From Winogradskyella flava (GTDB taxonomy: Bacteria > Bacteroidota > Bacteroidia > Flavobacteriales > Flavobacteriaceae): a DNA stretch of 64,000 nt. Shown here one piece after another: positions 7,282 through 15,466 of the stretch. Each line of letters opens with the position of its first letter. The first letter of the stretch is position 1. Position numbers and translations under genes: made by a program. Location of the stretch: the NCBI RefSeq assembly GCF_014243395.1, contig NZ_JACLCP010000003.1, positions 248,001-312,000 of the forward strand. The letters are read 5' to 3'. The notes beneath the pieces were generated by a model. That model was not told the DNA's origin. It made no database searches and worked only from the letters and a program-made list of their open reading frames with translations.

Positions 7282-9137
7282 TGACGGATATTATTCAACT
7301 TTTACCAGACCATGTTGCTAATCAAATTGCAGCAGGCGAGGTGGTACAGCGACCAGCTTCTGTGGTTAAAGAGCTCTTGGAAAATGCCATTGATGCTGAT
7401 GCCTCTGAAATTAAACTCATTATCAAAGACGCTGGTAAAACTTTGGTGCAAGTCATTGACAATGGCAAAGGCATGAGTGTCACAGATGCGCGTTTGAGCT
7501 TTGAGCGCCATGCCACTTCAAAAATAAAATCCGCAGAAGATTTATTTCAACTGAATACCAAAGGCTTTAGAGGAGAAGCATTAGCAAGTATTGCAGCGAT
7601 CGCCCACGTCGAATTAAAAACTAAGCGTCCAGATGATGAGCTAGGAACGGCGATTACAATAGAAGGAAGCCAAGTAAAATCTCAAGAGGTTTCAGTAACA
7701 CCTACAGGAACTTCCGTGGCTGTAAAGCACTTATTTTTTAATATACCAGCGAGGCGTAATTTTTTAAAGTCCGATACCGTAGAATTGAGACATATCACTG
7801 ATGAATTTCATCGTGTTGCATTAGCACATCCTAGTATAGCATTTAAATTTTATCATAATGGAAGTGAGATGTTCCATTTACCGAATGAAAATTACAGACA
7901 GCGTGTTGTACATATTTTTGGAGGCAGAACCAACGAAAAACTGGTGCCAGTTGAAGAGGAAACGGAAGTGTTGAAAATCTCAGGGTTTGTCGGTAAACCA
8001 GAATATTCCAAGAAAACGCGCTCCGAGCAATTCTTCTTTGTCAATCAGCGGTTTATTAAAAGTCCTTATCTCAACCATGCCATTGGTGCTGCATTTGAGG
8101 GTTTATTAAAAGATGGTTATCATCCAAGCTATTTTTTGAATCTCACCGTAGATCCAAAAACGATAGATATAAATATTCATCCTACAAAAACCGAAATTAA
8201 GTTCGACGATGAGCACACCTTATACGCTATTTTGCGTTCGGCAGTAAAACACAGTTTGGGACAATTTAATATTGCACCTGTTTTGGATTTTGAACATCAG
8301 AGTAGCTTAAATACACCTTATAGTTACAAAGATAAAAGGGTGAATACTCCAGCTATTGAAGTGGATAGAAGTTTTAATCCATTTGTGGACGATGCTAAGC
8401 CATCAAGACGAGCGCAACAACATACTAGCTTTAAAAAAGCATCTACAGCATCATGGGAAAGTCTTTATGTTGGCTTGGAGTCTCGAGGTAATAATACGAA
8501 AGATGATTTTAGTGAAGTCACTTTTGAAAGTGATTCTAAAACCGAATCGATTTTTAGTAATACTTCTATTGAAACCAGTAAGACAACATTTCAACTTCAA
8601 CAAAAATATATCGTAAGTACGCTGAGGTCTGGTATGTTGATTATTGATCAAAACAGAGCACATCAACGTGTCTTGTATGAAAGTTTTTTAAAACACATAA
8701 CAATTAAAGAGGCTACAAGTCAACAGCTGTTATTTCCGTTGCAATTGCATTTTACGCCGAACGAGAGTAAAATCATAACTGATTTAAAAACAGACTTGGA
8801 GCATACGGGATTTGTGTTTTCTGACGTTACAGAAGAGGGCATTACCATTACAGGTGTTCCAGTGGGCGTTCCAGAAAGTGAAGTGTCTATTATTTTAGAA
8901 CAATTGATAAGTGATGTAGAAAGCGATGTGCCGGATGCCAATTTTAGTGCAGCGGACTTATTGGCAAAATCAATGGCAAAGAGTTTGGCAATTAAAAATG
9001 GGCAATCATTAAACAATACGGAACAAGAACATTTGTTGAATAGCTTATTCGCTTGCAAGGAGCCGAATGTATCGCCAACAAACAGACCAACCTTTATCAC
9101 TATGACCACAGATGATATTGAAAAAAAATTTATGTAG
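7281..9137 (+). CDS. mutL: DNA mismatch repair protein MutL
   Basis: The 618-residue protein has the GHKL ATPase motifs of MutL: E34-N35-A-I-D-A, D60-N-G-K-G-M and G95-F-R-G-E-A-L. It also has the KTEIKFDDE end of the transducer domain and a C-terminal dimerisation domain from about residue 435. MutL couples MutS mismatch recognition to strand incision. The place of the endonuclease motif DQHA(x)2E reads DQNRAHQ at residues 456-462, so the nuclease signature is degenerate. The ATG overlaps the previous stop (TAATG). Family identity is certain; nuclease activity is doubtful. Confidence 0.97.
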   Translation: MTDIIQLLPDHVANQIAAGEVVQRPASVVKELLENAIDADASEIKLIIKDAGKTLVQVIDNGKGMSVTDARLSFERHATSKIKSAEDLFQLNTKGFRGEALASIAAIAHVELKTKRPDDELGTAITIEGSQVKSQEVSVTPTGTSVAVKHLFFNIPARRNFLKSDTVELRHITDEFHRVALAHPSIAFKFYHNGSEMFHLPNENYRQRVVHIFGGRTNEKLVPVEEETEVLKISGFVGKPEYSKKTRSEQFFFVNQRFIKSPYLNHAIGAAFEGLLKDGYHPSYFLNLTVDPKTIDINIHPTKTEIKFDDEHTLYAILRSAVKHSLGQFNIAPVLDFEHQSSLNTPYSYKDKRVNTPAIEVDRSFNPFVDDAKPSRRAQQHTSFKKASTASWESLYVGLESRGNNTKDDFSEVTFESDSKTESIFSNTSIETSKTTFQLQQKYIVSTLRSGMLIIDQNRAHQRVLYESFLKHITIKEATSQQLLFPLQLHFTPNESKIITDLKTDLEHTGFVFSDVTEEGITITGVPVGVPESEVSIILEQLISDVESDVPDANFSAADLLAKSMAKSLAIKNGQSLNNTEQEHLLNSLFACKEPNVSPTNRPTFITMTTDDIEKKFM

Positions 9138-9140
9138 AGT

Positions 9141-9893
9141 ATGAGACAAGGCATAACCGATGCGGTAAAGCATTTATTGATTATTAATGTAATTATGTTC
9201 ATTGGAACAACAGCAATTGGAAATGGTCAGTCATTTTATGATTGGTTCGCATTATACTTTCCTAAGAATACCCTATTTCAGCCTTGGCAAGTTGTGACAC
9301 ATATGTTTATGCATGGTAACTTGATGCACATTTTGTTTAACATGTTCGCTCTGTGGATGTTTGGTACTGCTGTAGAACAGATTTTTGGTTGGAAGAAGTT
9401 TCTAACGTTTTATTTGCTTTCAGGTTTTGGAGCAGCTATTATTCAAGTTGCATTTTTATATTTTCAGTTTAACACAGGTTTGGAAACTTTGATAGCTAAT
9501 GGTGGTTCTCAAAATGAAATAATGGGGATACTCGCCGAGGGAAAATACAATACGGCTTGGCAAGGTATATTAGGTGATAATTTTGAAAGTTTTGTAAGTG
9601 CTTTTAATTCAACAATGGTAGGAGCATCTGGTGCTATTATGGGTGTTCTTGTGGCTTTCGGAATGTTATTTCCAGAATCTAAACTCATGCTTATTTTCTT
9701 ACCAATACCTATTAAAGCGAAGTATTTTATTCCTGCCATTATTGCTATGGATTTATTTTCGGGTTTAACTGGGCAATCTATTTTTAGTCCTAGTAATACT
9801 GCTTATATGGCGCACGTTGGTGGTGCATTAACAGGGTTTTTGCTCATGTATTTCTGGAAGAAAAACGAGAAAGACAAATATCGTTGGAACTAA
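9141..9893 (+). CDS. Rhomboid intramembrane serine protease (first copy)
   Basis: The 250-residue polytopic protein has every rhomboid landmark. They are W-Q-V-V-T-H-M-F-M-H-G-N-L-M-H-I-L-F-N near residues 49-67 (H58, H63, N67), the catalytic GASGAIMG with Ser163, and the catalytic A-H-V-G-G with His225 in the last helix. It cleaves membrane proteins within the bilayer; the substrate is unknown. An extra loop of about 35 residues lies before the serine helix (about 112-150). The gene starts three bases after mutL and overlaps the second rhomboid by one base. Confidence 0.93.
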   Translation: MRQGITDAVKHLLIINVIMFIGTTAIGNGQSFYDWFALYFPKNTLFQPWQVVTHMFMHGNLMHILFNMFALWMFGTAVEQIFGWKKFLTFYLLSGFGAAIIQVAFLYFQFNTGLETLIANGGSQNEIMGILAEGKYNTAWQGILGDNFESFVSAFNSTMVGASGAIMGVLVAFGMLFPESKLMLIFLPIPIKAKYFIPAIIAMDLFSGLTGQSIFSPSNTAYMAHVGGALTGFLLMYFWKKNEKDKYRWN

Positions 9894-10774
9894 TGAACAC
9901 CATTCAAAATTTAAAATATAAATATAACATGCTCGATGTTTTTGGTAAGATCATTACCATTAATATCATCGTGTTTATATGTGATGTTTTAGTATCTAGT
10001 TTACTTAAATTGAATGTTGTCAAATACTTCGTGCTTCCTGCTAATTTTGGCGATTATATATGGCAACCATGGTCATTACTAACTTATGGTTTCTTACATG
10101 CTGATATCTGGCATTTGCTCTTTAACATGCTATTTTTGTTTTATCTGTCTCGCACGGCCTCCAATTTGTTTAGAACCAAGATGGTACTGAACATTTATTT
10201 TCTGGGCATCATTTTTGGAGGATTAGCCTATCTAGCAGTTTCCAATCTTATGCCGACAAATTTCTTTGGGACTAAGAACGGTATTATGGTTGGGGCTTCA
10301 GCTGGCGTGAGTGCGTTACTAATGTTTATAGCCATCTACATGCCACAATCTCAGATTAGGTTGTTCAATACGTTTAATGTCAAATGGATGCATATTGCCA
10401 TCTTTTTTGTTGTAATGGACGTATTTAGGTTAATGCTAGGTATCAATCAAGGCGGTTATATAGCACATATAGGAGGCTACCTTCTAGGATATTATTATGC
10501 GGCCCAATTAGCCAAAGGTAAGGATATCGGATTAGGTTTTGAGCGCATAATGGATAGTGTGGCAAGTTGGTTCAAGCCAAAATCAAACTTAAAAACTGTA
10601 CATCGTTCTAAAAGTAAAACGGTAAATAAGCAAACACATTCCAAAAAAGATTCAGCCAAGAGCGAAAAACAAAAGCAGATAGATACAATACTAGATAAGA
10701 TAAGCAAGAGTGGTTACGATAGTTTAACTTCAAAAGAAAAAGAATTTTTGTTCAAAGCCAGTAAAGAGGATTAA
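9893..10774 (+). CDS. Rhomboid intramembrane serine protease (second copy)
   Basis: The start is set at the ATG at 9893, which overlaps the previous stop as TAATG. A TTG at 9884 in the same frame would add only three residues inside the upstream gene. The 293-residue protein has H-A-D-I-W-H-L-L-F-N at 69-78, catalytic G134-A-S136-A-G and A191-H192-I-G-G. After the last helix it carries a basic, hydrophilic cytoplasmic tail of about 90 residues, rich in Lys and Ser, which the first copy lacks. It is probably a diverged duplicate. The tail ends in LTSKEKEFLFKAS, a small-helix motif seen at the C-termini of other flavobacterial rhomboids. Confidence 0.92.
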   Translation: MNTIQNLKYKYNMLDVFGKIITINIIVFICDVLVSSLLKLNVVKYFVLPANFGDYIWQPWSLLTYGFLHADIWHLLFNMLFLFYLSRTASNLFRTKMVLNIYFLGIIFGGLAYLAVSNLMPTNFFGTKNGIMVGASAGVSALLMFIAIYMPQSQIRLFNTFNVKWMHIAIFFVVMDVFRLMLGINQGGYIAHIGGYLLGYYYAAQLAKGKDIGLGFERIMDSVASWFKPKSNLKTVHRSKSKTVNKQTHSKKDSAKSEKQKQIDTILDKISKSGYDSLTSKEKEFLFKASKED

Positions 10775-10781
10775 TCATAAG

Positions 10782-11807
10782 ATGAAGAAACTAAAATTCT
10801 TTGGTAAGATTATATTTATTGTCAACTCATTGGCAGCATTTTTACTGCTGATCTCTTATTTATTGCCTTATGTGCCTCCTAAAAGCTTTGCTACCTTGTC
10901 AGTTTTAAGTCTGGGTGTCCCATTATTAATATTACTCAATATTCTATTTTTTCTGTTTTGGTTGCTTCAAGTAAAGAAGCAAATGTTATTGTCTTTAGTC
11001 GTTTTACTGTTGGGGTTGAGCTATGTGGGTTCACTTTATAAATTTTCATCCTCAAAAAAGGTAGATCGAAAAGAAAATTTTACTGTAATGTCCTTTAATG
11101 TAAGGATGTTTAATATTTTTGATTGGCTACCAAGTAATACGGTTAGGGAAGATATCATTGCTTTACTTTATAAAGAAAATCCAGATATTATTTCATTACA
11201 GGAATATAGACGAGGAGATCCAGTTGCGCTCGATGGGTATTATAATTATAATGCTAGTTACACCAAAACAGCTAAAGGCGGGCAAACCATATACTCAAAA
11301 TACCCTATAATAAATTCTGGATCTTTAGAGTTTCCGAATACAACAAATAATGCGATTTTTGTGGATGTTGTTAAAGGGACTGACACTTTAAGAATATATA
11401 ACTTGCATCTGCAATCTGCTCGTGTAAATGCAGATGTAGAAAAACTTAAAAAGGAGAAATCTAGTGATTTGTTTAAACAGGTGAGTAGTACATTTAAGGC
11501 ACAGCAAAATCAAGTAGAATTATTTCTTAAACATAAATCTAAATGCCCTTATAAGATTATCATTACGGGAGATTTCAATAATACCGCGTATTCTTATATT
11601 TATAGAAAAATAAAAGGTGATGATCTGGTAGATTCCTTTGAAGAAGCCGGAAATGGTTTTGGAAAGACGTTTGACTTTAAATTCTTTCCGTTACGAATCG
11701 ACTTTATTCTGGCGGATGAAAGCTTCTCTGTGAATGGCTTTAAGACCTTTAATGACATGAAACTCTCAGACCATTATCCCATAAAAGCGACACTGAATTT
11801 AGATTAA
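10782..11807 (+). CDS. Membrane-anchored endonuclease/exonuclease/phosphatase family protein
   Basis: The 341-residue protein has three N-terminal hydrophobic segments (about residues 8-30, 36-60 and 65-88). An EEP catalytic domain follows from about residue 98: SFNVRMFN, the metal-binding Glu in ISLQEYR, NLHLQSARV, the Asp/Asn pair in GDFNNT, and the terminal SDHYP with the catalytic His. The fold covers DNases, sphingomyelinases and inositol phosphatases; the membrane anchor suggests an envelope substrate. It ends the plus-strand operon and its last nine bases overlap the convergent gene at 11799. Confidence 0.9.
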   Translation: MKKLKFFGKIIFIVNSLAAFLLLISYLLPYVPPKSFATLSVLSLGVPLLILLNILFFLFWLLQVKKQMLLSLVVLLLGLSYVGSLYKFSSSKKVDRKENFTVMSFNVRMFNIFDWLPSNTVREDIIALLYKENPDIISLQEYRRGDPVALDGYYNYNASYTKTAKGGQTIYSKYPIINSGSLEFPNTTNNAIFVDVVKGTDTLRIYNLHLQSARVNADVEKLKKEKSSDLFKQVSSTFKAQQNQVELFLKHKSKCPYKIIITGDFNNTAYSYIYRKIKGDDLVDSFEEAGNGFGKTFDFKFFPLRIDFILADESFSVNGFKTFNDMKLSDHYPIKATLNLD

Positions 11808-12107
11808 AAGACAATCGGCACTATCAGAAACAATGTGAGCCAAAAGTCCAAGTGCAAAAATACGAGTTTGTTTTGGAATTAGGAGCACAATATAAGTTAC
11901 AATAGCATAGTAGGCGTGTAATGGGTGAAAATTAATGCTACAACGCTCAGGATCAAAAATGGGATTGGCAAGCAAATGATCTAGATCAATAATGAATGCT
12001 GAAAGCATAATGAGATAAGCTTTTAACCATTCCTTTCTAAAGAATATTAGTGCGATAGCAATTGGTAATCCAAAATGTAAGCCGTAATGAATTATAAATT
12101 TTAGCAT
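11799..12107 (-). CDS. DUF6122-type small membrane protein
   Basis: The 102-residue protein has about four short hydrophobic segments and several conserved-looking His and Asp residues: HYGLHFGLP near the start, FIIDLDHLLANP at residues 38-49, HPLHAYY and LLAHIVSDSADC at the end. The D-L-D-H-L pattern recalls membrane-bound metal-dependent hydrolases (YdjM/LrgB-like), and I believe it corresponds to DUF6122. It is the last gene of the parA-lepB-wbqC run, three bases after wbqC. The function is unknown. Confidence 0.75.
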   Translation of the reverse strand: MLKFIIHYGLHFGLPIAIALIFFRKEWLKAYLIMLSAFIIDLDHLLANPIFDPERCSINFHPLHAYYAIVTYIVLLIPKQTRIFALGLLAHIVSDSADCLLI

Positions 12108-12110
12108 AGT

Positions 12111-12722
12111 CTATAAAGGCTGTCGCTTCAAATATAACTCAGAATTTGGACCTTCATTAAACAACAAGTCCAAAATGCTCAAGTTGGGAATAAAGCCATG
12201 CTTCTTTGTAAAAACCTGAGTATAATAGTCTAAAGCGTTGGCTTGATGATTTCGTTTTACTAATACTCTAAAATCTTTTTTGTCTTTAGGTTCTTTTTCA
12301 AATATACTTGTTTTATAAGTCGTTAACTCCACTTGGAGACAATCTAATAGCAGTTCAAAACATTCTAAGTTTAAATCTAAAATATACTCAAATTGTTTTT
12401 CAAATAAAGGTCTTAAATCGTCAATATAATGTTCGAAGAAAGGCGACATACTATAGGCAGACTGCAATGATTTGAAATGTTGAAGCTGCCATTGGTCTTT
12501 ATTGGCAATTTTTACATCCTTATACAACTGCCTGTTCTTTTGAGAATAATTTACCGGAACGGTTAAAGAAAGTTTGCCATTGGCACCGTAGATTTCTGTT
12601 CTATTTCTAAAACTTTGCTTTTGATAATTATCGCAAACTTCAAAATAAATTGAATCAGCATTTACTATGGCCGCAAAATGCTCCAGATTTGGGAAATAGG
12701 TTGGATGTATAAGACAATCCAT
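12111..12722 (-). CDS. WbqC-family protein
   Basis: The 203-residue protein has the WbqC layout: an N-terminal H-P-T-Y-F-P-x-L-x-H-F motif, a V-C-D-N-Y-Q-K-Q-S-F-R-N-R block, then L-T-V-P-V and L-q-s-A-Y-x-x-s-P-F-F-E-H-Y. WbqC proteins were named from O-antigen gene clusters and are thought to act as sugar-modifying enzymes, but no reaction is proven for this chromosomal version. It follows lepB by 22 bases, a pairing I know as common in Flavobacteriaceae. That suggests an envelope-biogenesis role by association. Confidence 0.85.
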   Translation of the reverse strand: MDCLIHPTYFPNLEHFAAIVNADSIYFEVCDNYQKQSFRNRTEIYGANGKLSLTVPVNYSQKNRQLYKDVKIANKDQWQLQHFKSLQSAYSMSPFFEHYIDDLRPLFEKQFEYILDLNLECFELLLDCLQVELTTYKTSIFEKEPKDKKDFRVLVKRNHQANALDYYTQVFTKKHGFIPNLSILDLLFNEGPNSELYLKRQPL

Positions 12723-12744
12723 ATTGTGGATTTAGTTGAAAGCT

Positions 12745-14361
12745 TTACGCCTTCGCTTTCTTTTTCTTTCGCCATTTGTTAAATCCATAGATTCCAAAGA
12801 CAACTACTAAAAAAGGAATTAAATAGGAGCTGCGTTTGCCACTTCCGCTAACCGTAGTAAAAATTCTATCCCAACGGAAGCTCCAATTTTTTATGCCGTC
12901 ATTAATACCATCTATACTCATCCAGATAAACACAGGCTTACCAAAAATATGATTATAAGGTACAAATCCCCAATATCTACTATCAATGGAGTTATGTCTA
13001 TTATCACCCATCATCCAGTAATAATCTTGCTTAAAGGTATAAGATGTTGCTGGTTGCTCATTAATAAATATCTGATTGCCGCGAGTTACCACGTTGTTGT
13101 TCTCGTATTCTTCAATAGCTCGTTTATAAATGGCAATATTATCAGTACTTAACTTTACAGTTTCTCCAGCTTTGGGAATCCAAAGTGGTCCAAAGTGATC
13201 TACGTTCCATTTATAATTTGGGTCTCTAGGAAAAATATTACCGTTTTGTTCTGGATCTCTAGTTATGCGTTCCACGCTAGCAATATTGGGTTGTATCTTA
13301 AGTTGGGCAATAGCCTTATCTGAGGCGGCTGCCAAGTAAAATGTACCATCATTTGGATTGAATTGAAACCCATCATCTATATCTACTTTATCTAGCATAT
13401 TATAAAACATACGTTCTTCACCTGAAGTACTTATAGGTTTTTTTAAAGTTAATCGATAGGAGAACTGTAATTGTGATCTTGGAGGTAGCTTATTTTGCGT
13501 TCCATTGATATATACATAACCATTTCGTATTTCTAAAGTGTCACCTGGTAAACCTACACAACGTTTCACCAAATTGGTTTTTTTGTCAATAGGTTTGTAG
13601 TAATTGCGATCTGGATTAAAATCGTTCATATCCAGTAATGTATCTGCTGGCTGATTAAAGACCACGATATCATTGCGTTCTACGTTTTCAAAGCCAGGTA
13701 ACCTGAAATAAGGCAATTGCAATTTGTTAGCCCAAGAGGTATTTCGCTTGTCAAAATTATCGTTATATAAATACGACTTTGTTTTTAATACAGGAATGGT
13801 ATCATGCACCATCGGTGCTCCAACAGTGGTCATAGGGCCTCTAGCGCCATAATGGATTTTACTAACTATAAGAAAATCACCGACTAAAAGTGACTTCTCC
13901 AAAGATGATGACGGAATAACAAAAGGTTGAAAGAAATACGTATGAACAATGGTTGCTGCGACAATTGCAAATAGGATAGATGTAATCCATTCACCTGCAG
14001 AGGTTTTTGGTTTTAGCGCTCTATTTTCTATGTAGTTGACATCAGCAAAATAATTAAGATAGTATAAGTAGAATCCAAGTGTTATAATACAGAGCAATGC
14101 ATCCAATTTTGTGTCTTTCCCAAAGGCTCTTGCAGTTTCTACCCAAGCTGCAGGAATCATAATGAGATTTACAATTGGTAGAAACATTAAAATAACCCAC
14201 CACCAAGGGCGGGAAATGATTTTCATTAAAACTACAGCGTTGTATATAGGAACAAAAGCTTCCCATGCCTGTCTACCGGCTTTAATATATAATTTCCACG
14301 TGCCTAAGCCATGTATAATTTGTAAAACGAGTAAAAATATAAACCACTGTGTCCAAGTCAT
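12745..14361 (-). CDS. lepB: Signal peptidase I (long Bacteroidota type)
   Basis: The ATG at 14361 (538 residues) is preferred to the TTG at 14385, because that TTG lies inside an 18-bp palindrome. The first 120 residues hold about four hydrophobic segments absent from the E. coli enzyme. Then come a further helix, the box B motif PSSSL with catalytic Ser153, and box D K266-R-C-V-G-L-P-G-D with the general-base Lys266. Box E G452-D-N-R-H-N-S-I-D-S-R-Y-W-G lies after about 170 inserted residues, and a C-terminal helix ends in a Lys-rich tail. It cleaves signal peptides of exported proteins. Confidence 0.95.
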   Translation of the reverse strand: MTWTQWFIFLLVLQIIHGLGTWKLYIKAGRQAWEAFVPIYNAVVLMKIISRPWWWVILMFLPIVNLIMIPAAWVETARAFGKDTKLDALLCIITLGFYLYYLNYFADVNYIENRALKPKTSAGEWITSILFAIVAATIVHTYFFQPFVIPSSSLEKSLLVGDFLIVSKIHYGARGPMTTVGAPMVHDTIPVLKTKSYLYNDNFDKRNTSWANKLQLPYFRLPGFENVERNDIVVFNQPADTLLDMNDFNPDRNYYKPIDKKTNLVKRCVGLPGDTLEIRNGYVYINGTQNKLPPRSQLQFSYRLTLKKPISTSGEERMFYNMLDKVDIDDGFQFNPNDGTFYLAAASDKAIAQLKIQPNIASVERITRDPEQNGNIFPRDPNYKWNVDHFGPLWIPKAGETVKLSTDNIAIYKRAIEEYENNNVVTRGNQIFINEQPATSYTFKQDYYWMMGDNRHNSIDSRYWGFVPYNHIFGKPVFIWMSIDGINDGIKNWSFRWDRIFTTVSGSGKRSSYLIPFLVVVFGIYGFNKWRKKKKAKA

Positions 14362-14376
14362 AATTTCTATAATGAT

Positions 14377-14394
14377 AATTGTCAATTGACAATT
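14377..14394. repeat. 18-bp perfect palindrome between the four-helix-bundle gene and lepB
   Basis: AATTGTCAATTGACAATT is fully self-complementary. It ends two bases before the stop codon of the four-helix-bundle gene (14397-14399) and lies 16 bases upstream of the lepB ATG. It could be an operator for lepB or a junction mark left when the four-helix-bundle gene entered. Confidence 0.6.
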
Positions 14395-14396
14395 GA

Positions 14397-14753
14397 TTAA
14401 TTTTTAAGGTTCAAATTTGCGGTTTTTCTTGATGATATAAAAATCCTTGTAAGTTCGTCTGCTTCATTTAACAAAGATTTACAAATGTTTAGTGGTAATA
14501 ATTTTTCGTCAATAATAAATTCTAACCAGAAATGACTTTCGTCTATTTCTTCAATCACAATGCTTATTTTAGAAACAAAACTACGCTTAGATTGAGCTAT
14601 ACACGTAGCTCTGTAATTTGCTGCTACTGATGTAGCACATCTCATATGCTGTTTTTTAATGTGATTAGATAAATAATCATTAGGTAATTGCGCTATTAAT
14701 TTTATAATTTGATGTGCGAATGTCTTAGTACGATCTTTTAGGTCATTTTTCAT
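14397..14753 (-). CDS. Four-helix-bundle protein (S23/IVS family)
   Basis: The 118-residue protein matches the S23-like four-helix-bundle family: D-L-x-x-R-x-x-x-F-A/x-x-I-I-K-L at the start, R-x-A-x-S-V-A-A-N-Y-R-A in the middle, then F-V-x-K-I-x-I-x-x-E-E-x-x-E-S-x-F-W-L-E and a C-terminal L-x-x-E-A-x-E-L-x-R-I-F. Members were first seen encoded inside 23S rRNA intervening sequences and occur as scattered single genes in Bacteroidota. Here it sits between dapB (six bases away) and lepB, breaking an otherwise conserved gene order. Function unknown; recent acquisition is inferred. Confidence 0.88.
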   Translation of the reverse strand: MKNDLKDRTKTFAHQIIKLIAQLPNDYLSNHIKKQHMRCATSVAANYRATCIAQSKRSFVSKISIVIEEIDESHFWLEFIIDEKLLPLNICKSLLNEADELTRIFISSRKTANLNLKN

Positions 14754-14759
14754 TAATCA

Positions 14760-15464
14760 TTAGACATTAATTTGTAGCACATCTTGCATAGTGAAGACGC
14801 CTTTTTTATCTTTTATCCATTCCGCTGCAATAACGGCTCCCATAGCGAAACCTTGTCTGTTGTGCGCTGTGTGCTTAATACTTATGGCATCTATATCTGA
14901 GTTATAAGTGATTTCATGAGTGCCTGGCACGTCAGGAATTCGCTTTGCCTCAATATGTATTTCATCTGCATTCGCCTTATCTAAAGTCCACTTTTTGTAA
15001 TTTGTATTATCAATGATTTGTTCAGCCAAAGTAATAGCTGTTCCACTTGGTGCGTCCAATTTTTTGGTGTGGTGTATTTCTTCCATGTCAATAGCATATT
15101 CAGGGAAATTGGCTATGAGTTCACTTAGACGCTTATTAATTTCAAAAAAGATATTGACACCTAAGCTAAAGTTAGAGGCATATAAGAATGTTCCATTTTT
15201 AGAGTTACAGTATTCTAAAATATCTCTATAGTGTTCTAGCCAGCCTGTAGTGCCTGATATTACAGGGACCCCAGCGTCTAATGCTTTTTTTATATTTGAG
15301 ACGGCAGCAGTAGGAACGCTAAAGTCTATAGCAACATCTGTAGTCGAAAAATCATAAGTATCGGTGGCATCAGTAATTTTTAATGAAATGCTATGGTTTC
15401 GAGTTAAAGCAATAGCTTCTATACTCTTTCCCATTCTACCATAACCAAGTAAAGCTATATTCAT
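14760..15464 (-). CDS. dapB: 4-hydroxy-tetrahydrodipicolinate reductase
   Basis: The 234-residue protein has the DapB nucleotide-binding glycines (GYGRMG, residues 7-12), the SGTTGW motif near 70-75 and the family signature E-I-H-H-T-K-K-L-D-A-P-S-G-T-A (about 129-143) with the catalytic His pair and Lys. The length is slightly short but typical for Bacteroidota. It reduces the dapA product with NAD(P)H in lysine and diaminopimelate synthesis, so it feeds the cell wall. It lies two bases after the DUF5683 gene in the par-lep run. Confidence 0.96.
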   Translation of the reverse strand: MNIALLGYGRMGKSIEAIALTRNHSISLKITDATDTYDFSTTDVAIDFSVPTAAVSNIKKALDAGVPVISGTTGWLEHYRDILEYCNSKNGTFLYASNFSLGVNIFFEINKRLSELIANFPEYAIDMEEIHHTKKLDAPSGTAITLAEQIIDNTNYKKWTLDKANADEIHIEAKRIPDVPGTHEITYNSDIDAISIKHTAHNRQGFAMGAVIAAEWIKDKKGVFTMQDVLQINV

Positions 15465-15466
15465 AC

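Noticed and set aside
8720-9202. 160-codon minus-strand frame within mutL
   Set aside because: It is antisense to a clearly conserved mutL C-terminus, with no motif and no spacing that would suit an operon.
14297-14302. CACGTG core as a possible parS site
   Set aside because: Only the core and a few left-flank bases match the usual parS pattern. It lies in the lepB coding sequence and the right flank does not match.
14362-14385. Upstream TTG start for lepB
   Set aside because: It lies within the 18-bp palindrome and adds a short Ile-rich leader. The ATG at 14361 starts the first membrane helix properly.
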